NCBI GenBank assembly: GCA_023137005.1
Contig: JAGLQE010000401.1
Coordinates: 1 to 9,027, forward strand
DNA: 9,027 nucleotides
Reading direction: 5' to 3'
DNA from: Thermoplasmata archaeon
Lineage (GTDB): Archaea; Thermoplasmatota; Thermoplasmata; SG8-5; JAGLSY01
Part shown: in pieces, positions 5,453-9,027 of the stretch
How the letters are laid out: every line of letters starts with the position of its first letter
Numbering within the stretch: position 1 is the stretch's first letter
Translations under genes and position numbers: made by a program
The notes under the pieces: generated by a model
Told to the model about the DNA's origin: nothing
Database searches by the model: none
What the model saw: only the letters and a program-made list of their open reading frames with translations

Positions 5453-6932
5453 AGGGCTGTTTTCCCGAGGGCAGGGCGCATTCCATATCATCAGGCAATG
5501 CTTCGGGGCTGGGATCCTTGTTCTTCGGTACTCCCATCACCTTCTCGTGAATGTCCATGGCCGCCATCCTTCCGGCCCCCATGGCCTCTATGACGGTCGC
5601 CATTCCAGTGACTATGTCGCCACCGGCCCAGACCTTGTCCTTGGTGGTTTTTCCATACTCATCAGCCACAACGTATCCCCATTTGTTAAGCTCCAGTCCG
5701 GGTGTGCTTTTCGTAAGAAGTGGATTGGCATTGGCTCCAATGGCATTGATGACCACGTCGAACTCGATCTCATGCTCCGAGCCTGCAATGGGTACTGGTC
5801 TTGATCTGCCTGATTCGTCTGGCTCTCCCAGCTCCATCTTGATGCACTTCATGGCCCTTACCATATTATTCTCGTCACCCAGTATTTCTTCGGGATTGGT
5901 AAGTAGCATCATCTTCACACCTTCTTCCTCTGCATGGTGGATCTCCTCGCTCCTAGCAGGCATCTGCTCCCTGGCTCTCCGGTAAACGATATAGGTATCT
6001 GCACCCAACCTGACTGCGGTCCTGGCTGAATCCATGGCCACGTTCCCGCCGCCTATGACACACACCCTATTTCCAGTTATGATCGGTGTGTCATATTCCG
6101 GGAACCTGTAGGCCTTCATGAGATTGCTTCGTGTGAGGTATTCATTGGCACTGAGCACGCCACCCAGGTTCTCCCCGGGCAATCCCAGGAACTTGGGCAA
6201 TCCAGCCCCGACACCTATGAACACGGCATCGTAGCCCTGTTCGATGAGCTCGTCGACCTTGATGGACTTTCCCACTATCGTGTTATAGTCTATCTTGACA
6301 CCCAGTTGTACCAGGTAATTGACCTCGGCTTCCACGATGTCCTTTGGCAGTCTGAATTCCGGAATTCCGTACATCAGAACACCGCCAGGCTTGTGGAAGG
6401 CCTCGAATATCGTAACTTCGTATCCTAGTAGAATGAGATCTCCGGCAACCGTCAAGCCCGATGGGCCCGAGCCAACAACCGCGATCCTCTTTCCGTTCTG
6501 AGCTGGCTTTTCTGGGATCTCGACAAGGTCGTTCTCCCTCTCATAATCAGCCGCGAACCTCTCTAATCTACCGATGCAGATGGCCCTTCCCATGCGGTTG
6601 TACACGCATTGTTCCTCGCACTGGCTTTCCTGCGGACATACACGTCCACACACGGCTGGGAGAGCATTGGTCTCCTTGATCTTTCTGGCAGCCGCGGCGA
6701 AATTGCCTTCAGCTATTTCCAATATGAAGGCTGGAATATTGATATTGACCGGGCAACCACAGACACAGGCCGGTACTTTACATTGGGCGCATCTGATAGC
6801 CTCCTCTATGGCCATCTCGGGAGTGTAGCCAAGTGGAACTTCCTCAAAATTGGTGGCACGGACCTTCGGGTCCTGCTCGGGCATTGGCATTCTCTCTTTT
6901 CTCTTGGGTTTCTTCACAACTTCCTCTCCCAT
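5451..6932 (-). CDS. gltA: NADPH-dependent glutamate synthase small-subunit type FAD/FeS oxidoreductase (GltA/NfnB/SudA-like)
   Basis: The 493-residue flavoprotein belongs to the family annotated as homotetrameric NADPH-dependent glutamate synthase (GltA), which also contains NfnB of the NADH-dependent ferredoxin:NADP+ oxidoreductase and SudA. An N-terminal ferredoxin-like domain supplies cysteines for two [4Fe-4S] clusters: C48, C51, C56, C60, and C95, C99, C105, C109 (C58 and C119 are extra). The FAD site is GSGPSG (154-159). The NADP(H) domain has GGGNVA (294-299) and YRRAREQMPAR (317-327), whose arginines suit the 2'-phosphate. The C-terminal FAD motif is WAGGDIVTG (435-443). The gene directly follows the NfnA-like gene: its ATG abuts that gene's TAG, with GGAGGTGG at 6945-6938 as binding site. 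This pairing favours an Nfn/Sud-type complex over a stand-alone glutamate synthase; the substrate cannot be settled from sequence. Confidence 0.92.
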   Translation of the reverse strand: MGEEVVKKPKRKERMPMPEQDPKVRATNFEEVPLGYTPEMAIEEAIRCAQCKVPACVCGCPVNINIPAFILEIAEGNFAAAARKIKETNALPAVCGRVCPQESQCEEQCVYNRMGRAICIGRLERFAADYERENDLVEIPEKPAQNGKRIAVVGSGPSGLTVAGDLILLGYEVTIFEAFHKPGGVLMYGIPEFRLPKDIVEAEVNYLVQLGVKIDYNTIVGKSIKVDELIEQGYDAVFIGVGAGLPKFLGLPGENLGGVLSANEYLTRSNLMKAYRFPEYDTPIITGNRVCVIGGGNVAMDSARTAVRLGADTYIVYRRAREQMPARSEEIHHAEEEGVKMMLLTNPEEILGDENNMVRAMKCIKMELGEPDESGRSRPVPIAGSEHEIEFDVVINAIGANANPLLTKSTPGLELNKWGYVVADEYGKTTKDKVWAGGDIVTGMATVIEAMGAGRMAAMDIHEKVMGVPKNKDPSPEALPDDMECALPSGKQP

Positions 6933-7766
6933 CTATTCCACCTCCTTCATATATTTGTCAAGTGCCTCTTTTTCCTGATCCAGGTAGATCCTCTGGCGAT
7001 CCATGAGCAAGCCCCAATCCACCTTGTGGCCATCGAACTCTGGCCCATCGACGCAGGTGAACTTCGTCTCCTCTCCAACATTGCAACGACATCCGCCACA
7101 CATTCCAGTTCCATCGACCATGATGGAGTTCAGGCTGACCATGGTCAGATTGCCAAATGGCTTGGATGTCAATGCAGAAAATTTCATCATCGGTATTGGG
7201 CCGATGGCGTATATGATGCCGATACCGTCCCCATCCCTCTCGAGAATCTCCTTCAGTGGTTCGGTCACCAGGCCCTTGCGGCCATAGGTGCCATCATCGG
7301 TCATGATTATGTGCTCGTCACTTACAGAGGCCATCATCTCTTCCCAGAATATGAGGTCCTTGGTCCTCGCTCCCTGGATGGTGATGATCTTATTGCCAGC
7401 TTCCTTCATCGCTCTGGCGATGGGGTATATCGGAGCCGTTCCCACTCCTCCAGCCACGCAGATCACTGTTCCGTAATCCTTGACCTCGGATGCGTGACCC
7501 AGGGGTCCAACAAGGGCATAGTAGGAATCTCCTGCCTTCATCTTCGCCAGCTTGTAGGTGGATGTGCCAATGGTCATGAAGACTATGGTGATCGTACCTG
7601 CTTCTCTATCGTAATCCGCTATTGTCAGAGGGATCCTCTCACCCTTCTCATCGGCCATGACTATCAGGAACTCGCCGGCCTTGGCCTTCTTTGCCATTTC
7701 CGGGGCCTTGACGATTGCCTCAAATATGCTTGGAACCAATTCTTTCATGCTAATAATTTCGTACAT
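6933..7766 (-). CDS. nfnA: FAD/NAD-binding [2Fe-2S] subunit, NfnA/SudB-like (dihydroorotate dehydrogenase electron-transfer type)
   Basis: The 277-residue protein is a ferredoxin-reductase-type flavoprotein related to PyrK, SudB and NfnA. The FAD-binding motif RIPLTIAD lies at 44-51 and the NAD-binding segment AGGVGTAPIYPIA at 105-117. The C-terminal iron-sulfur motif DGTGMCGGCRC gives C223, C226 and C228, with C238 further on. The nearby D218 is a possible extra ligand, because Nfn-type clusters are not all-cysteine; this is from memory of the family. It would accept or give electrons at NAD(H) and pass them to its partner encoded just downstream. The start at 7766 has GGGAGG at 7779-7774, seven bases away. 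It is the first gene of the operon, with a TATA box at 7866-7860. SudB and DHODH electron-transfer subunits are the main alternatives. Confidence 0.9.
   Translation of the reverse strand: MYEIISMKELVPSIFEAIVKAPEMAKKAKAGEFLIVMADEKGERIPLTIADYDREAGTITIVFMTIGTSTYKLAKMKAGDSYYALVGPLGHASEVKDYGTVICVAGGVGTAPIYPIARAMKEAGNKIITIQGARTKDLIFWEEMMASVSDEHIIMTDDGTYGRKGLVTEPLKEILERDGDGIGIIYAIGPIPMMKFSALTSKPFGNLTMVSLNSIMVDGTGMCGGCRCNVGEETKFTCVDGPEFDGHKVDWGLLMDRQRIYLDQEKEALDKYMKEVE
6938..6945 (-). promoter_or_regulatory. Ribosome binding site of the GltA/NfnB-like gene inside the preceding gene
   Basis: GGAGGTGG overlaps the last codons (Glu-Val-Glu) of the NfnA-like gene and lies five bases from the ATG at 6932. 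Stop and start codons abut, so the two subunits are probably made in coupled, near-equal amounts. Confidence 0.75.
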
Positions 7767-7859
7767 TGTTCAGCCTCCCTTGTCCACGATGATCCCATTG
7801 CCCCCTCACTTTGGGCCATTGGAGTTCGCAGGTTAACTCGGAGGATTATGCCAATCTCC

Positions 7860-7866
7860 TATATAT
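7860..7866 (-). promoter_or_regulatory. TATA box of the Nfn-like/crotonase operon
   Basis: The minus strand reads ATATATA, the best TATA match in the 165-base gap between pdxT and the operon. The transcript would start near 7838 with a leader of about 70 bases, long for an archaeon and possibly regulatory. Confidence 0.5.
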
Positions 7867-7881
7867 GAATTATTAACATTT

Positions 7882-7897
7882 GTTATCATGTTATCAT
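7882..7897. repeat. Tandem direct repeat (GTTATCAT)x2 upstream of the operon TATA box
   Basis: Two perfect 8-base copies adjoin each other, 16 to 31 bases upstream of the TATA box at 7866-7860. That is the usual place for an archaeal activator site, or for a repressor blocking TFB/TBP loading. The repeat is seen; the regulatory role is inferred. Confidence 0.5.
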
Positions 7898-7931
7898 AAA
7901 TGAGAATGAACTATTGGTATATCTTACTAAT

Positions 7932-8528
7932 TCATCTTTTCAAAACAATATCGATGAACATTTCATGGACCCTTGTGTCCATTGTCAATTCCGGGTGAAA
8001 GACCATGGCCAGCATATTGCCTTGCTTGGCTATGATGGTCTCTTCTCCTAGCTTGGCCAATGATACAACTCCTTCGCCAAGGCCAATGATCATCGGTGCC
8101 CGGATGAAGATCGCTCTGTAATTCCCATCTATCCCATCTATCTGGATATCATGCTCGAAGGATTCCTTCTGCCTGCCAAAGGCATTTCTCCTGACAGTGA
8201 TGTCCATGAGGCCCAGTGGATTGGTCACCTCTTCTCCATCGGATTCCAATCTTCTGGCCAGCAATATGGTTCCCGCACAGGTCCCAAGGACGGGCAATCC
8301 TTCCTCGACCATTTGGCATATCCTCGTGTCCATGCCCAGCCTGTTCATCTGTGCCGAGATGGTGGAGCTTTCGCCACCAGGAATTGCCAGCCCATCTATT
8401 CCTTCCAGACTTTCCAGGGTCCTGATAAGCCTGGTCTCACCGGCTATGCCTCGAGATCTTAAGGCACGCTGGAAAGCATCGGCATGCTCGGATACAGCTC
8501 CCTGAATAGCCAAAATACCTATGATCAT
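7932..8528 (-). CDS. pdxT: Pyridoxal 5'-phosphate synthase glutaminase subunit PdxT
   Basis: The 198-residue class I glutamine amidotransferase hydrolyses glutamine and feeds ammonia to PdxS for direct synthesis of pyridoxal 5'-phosphate. The opening IIGILAIQGAVSEH is characteristic. PGGESST (50-56) forms the oxyanion region, GTCAG carries the nucleophile C84, and FHPEL supplies H178 and E180 to complete the triad. RRNAFGRQ (113-120) and FIRAP (141-145) are further PdxT signatures. I start at the ATG at 8528; the codon before it is a TTG that only adds one residue. No Shine-Dalgarno is visible, and a TATA-like TTTTAT about 27 bases upstream suggests a leaderless mRNA. pdxS is not in the window and may lie elsewhere. 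Confidence 0.96.
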   Translation of the reverse strand: MIIGILAIQGAVSEHADAFQRALRSRGIAGETRLIRTLESLEGIDGLAIPGGESSTISAQMNRLGMDTRICQMVEEGLPVLGTCAGTILLARRLESDGEEVTNPLGLMDITVRRNAFGRQKESFEHDIQIDGIDGNYRAIFIRAPMIIGLGEGVVSLAKLGEETIIAKQGNMLAMVFHPELTMDTRVHEMFIDIVLKR

Positions 8529-8552
8529 CAATACTGGTGAATGCGATGGTGG

Positions 8553-8558
8553 ATAAAA
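8553..8558 (-). promoter_or_regulatory. TATA-like element of pdxT
   Basis: TTTTAT on the minus strand is centred about 27 bases before the ATG at 8528, so the transcript would begin at or beside the start codon. The AT-rich stretch 8570-8586 is an alternative, giving a leader of about 18 bases without a Shine-Dalgarno. Confidence 0.35.
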
Positions 8559-8579
8559 GGTGTTTGGAGTAATATTAAA

Positions 8580-8888
8580 TTAATATTGATAGAAGTTGAT
8601 CTCTTCCAATCCTCTCTGGGCCAGGTAGTCATCGGAGTCTGATTCTAAAACACCTGCAAATTCTCTACGGGCCTCGTCAATGAGCTCCGTGCTCTCTATC
8701 CTTCGCCCTATTCTGAAAAGGGAATCCGCCCGGAAATTAAGAATAACGTTCCTGAGAGCTTGATCTGGCTCATGTTCAAGTGCCATGTCACAAAGTTGGA
8801 CCGCCCTTCCGTGCTTGCGGTTCTCCCTCATATCGCCTATGCGCCTCATGTACATGGCGATCTCTGGCTGCAATTTCCTATTTGACAT
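8580..8888 (-). CDS. Small helical TPR-like protein of unknown function
   Basis: The 102-residue product is all-helical and charged, with no signal or membrane segment. The helices KHGRAVQLCDMALEHEPD (about 25-42), ALRNVILNFRADSLFRIG (44-61) and the region 64-95 have the A/L spacing of one or two tetratricopeptide repeats. A protein-binding role is inferred only from that. I chose the ATG at 8888 over the in-frame TTG at 8912. The TATA-like ATTTATTA at 8924-8917 would start the transcript near 8895, downstream of the TTG. A weak binding site (AGGGAT) precedes the ATG. It lies 51 bases upstream of pdxT on the same strand and may be co-transcribed with it. Confidence 0.8.
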   Translation of the reverse strand: MSNRKLQPEIAMYMRRIGDMRENRKHGRAVQLCDMALEHEPDQALRNVILNFRADSLFRIGRRIESTELIDEARREFAGVLESDSDDYLAQRGLEEINFYQY

Positions 8889-8916
8889 ATGAACAAATCC
8901 CTGATTGTTCAAAGCC

Positions 8917-8924
8917 TAATAAAT
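8917..8924 (-). promoter_or_regulatory. TATA-like element of the small TPR-like gene
   Basis: The minus strand reads ATTTATTA, about 33 bases before the ATG at 8888, giving a leader of roughly seven bases. Confidence 0.4.
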
Positions 8925-8962
8925 GTTTTGTTCGATGACGATGAGGCTAATGGCCTGAATGA

Positions 8963-9023
8963 TATTTGTTCCGAACTAATACGAAATCTATTATATCGCT
9001 GACACTAGTATTTGTTCCAAACT
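8963..9023. repeat. Pair of 15-base direct repeats near the right edge
   Basis: TATTTGTTCCGAACT at 8963-8977 recurs as TATTTGTTCCAAACT at 9009-9023, with 14 of 15 bases identical and starts 46 bases apart. The first copy contains the inverted repeat GTTC-C-GAAC. A TATA-like TATTATAT (about 8989-8996, plus strand) lies between the copies, so the second would fall at the start of a transcript leaving the window. Paired operator sites are a plausible reading. Confidence 0.5.
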
Positions 9024-9027
9024 CAGT

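Noticed and set aside
4669..5454. Plus-strand open frames across the crotonase gene
   Set aside because: They are antisense to a well-supported gene and show no motif or binding site.
6609..7868. A 419-codon open frame on the plus strand across the two oxidoreductase genes
   Set aside because: It is antisense to two genes with clear FAD, NAD and FeS motifs in frame, has no protein-like motif of its own, and ends in intergenic DNA. It is a shadow created by their codon bias.

Overview
The window looks archaeal. It carries a clamp-loader small subunit (RFC-S) and two archaeal/eukaryotic-type ribosomal proteins (L40e and a 35-residue L41e). Its promoters look like TATA boxes about 25 bases upstream of the presumed transcript starts, and several genes have GGAGG-type ribosome binding sites. 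Moderate GC, FeS/flavin oxidoreductases and TPR-rich hypothetical proteins would fit an anaerobic euryarchaeote, possibly of the Thermoplasmata, but the rank is a guess from gene style. No methanogenesis gene, rRNA, tRNA, CRISPR array or transposase is visible.

Layout. (1) 68-1015, minus: an AT-rich gene for a membrane-anchored, probably surface-exposed protein of unknown function. (2) 1016-1526: a region with no convincing gene, packed with hairpins and short repeats; on the minus strand it ends in an oligo-T tract. (3) 1527-1634, minus: a tiny L41e gene with its own promoter, divergent from (4) a plus-strand block: a 506-residue TPR protein with a Pro-Glu-rich hinge (1831-3351), rfcS (3362-4321) and rpl40e (4415-4564). 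(5) 4647-7766, minus: a tight three-gene operon read as NfnA-like subunit, then NfnB/GltA-like subunit, then a crotonase-fold protein. (6) pdxT (7932-8528) and a small helical TPR-like protein (8580-8888), both minus and probably on separate promoters. (7) The right edge holds a near-perfect 15-base direct repeat flanking a possible plus-strand TATA box.

How the genes work together. The two oxidoreductase subunits are contiguous (stop codon abutting start codon) and together resemble NfnAB/SudAB. They would form a flavin and FeS enzyme exchanging electrons between NAD(H), NADP(H) and perhaps ferredoxin. The third gene, a crotonase-superfamily member, lacks the usual catalytic acids. TPR protein, rfcS and rpl40e form a replication/translation housekeeping block.

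The points most worth following are the L41e gene hidden in an apparently empty gap, the structured RNA-like segment downstream of it, and the non-canonical crotonase in the Nfn-like operon.
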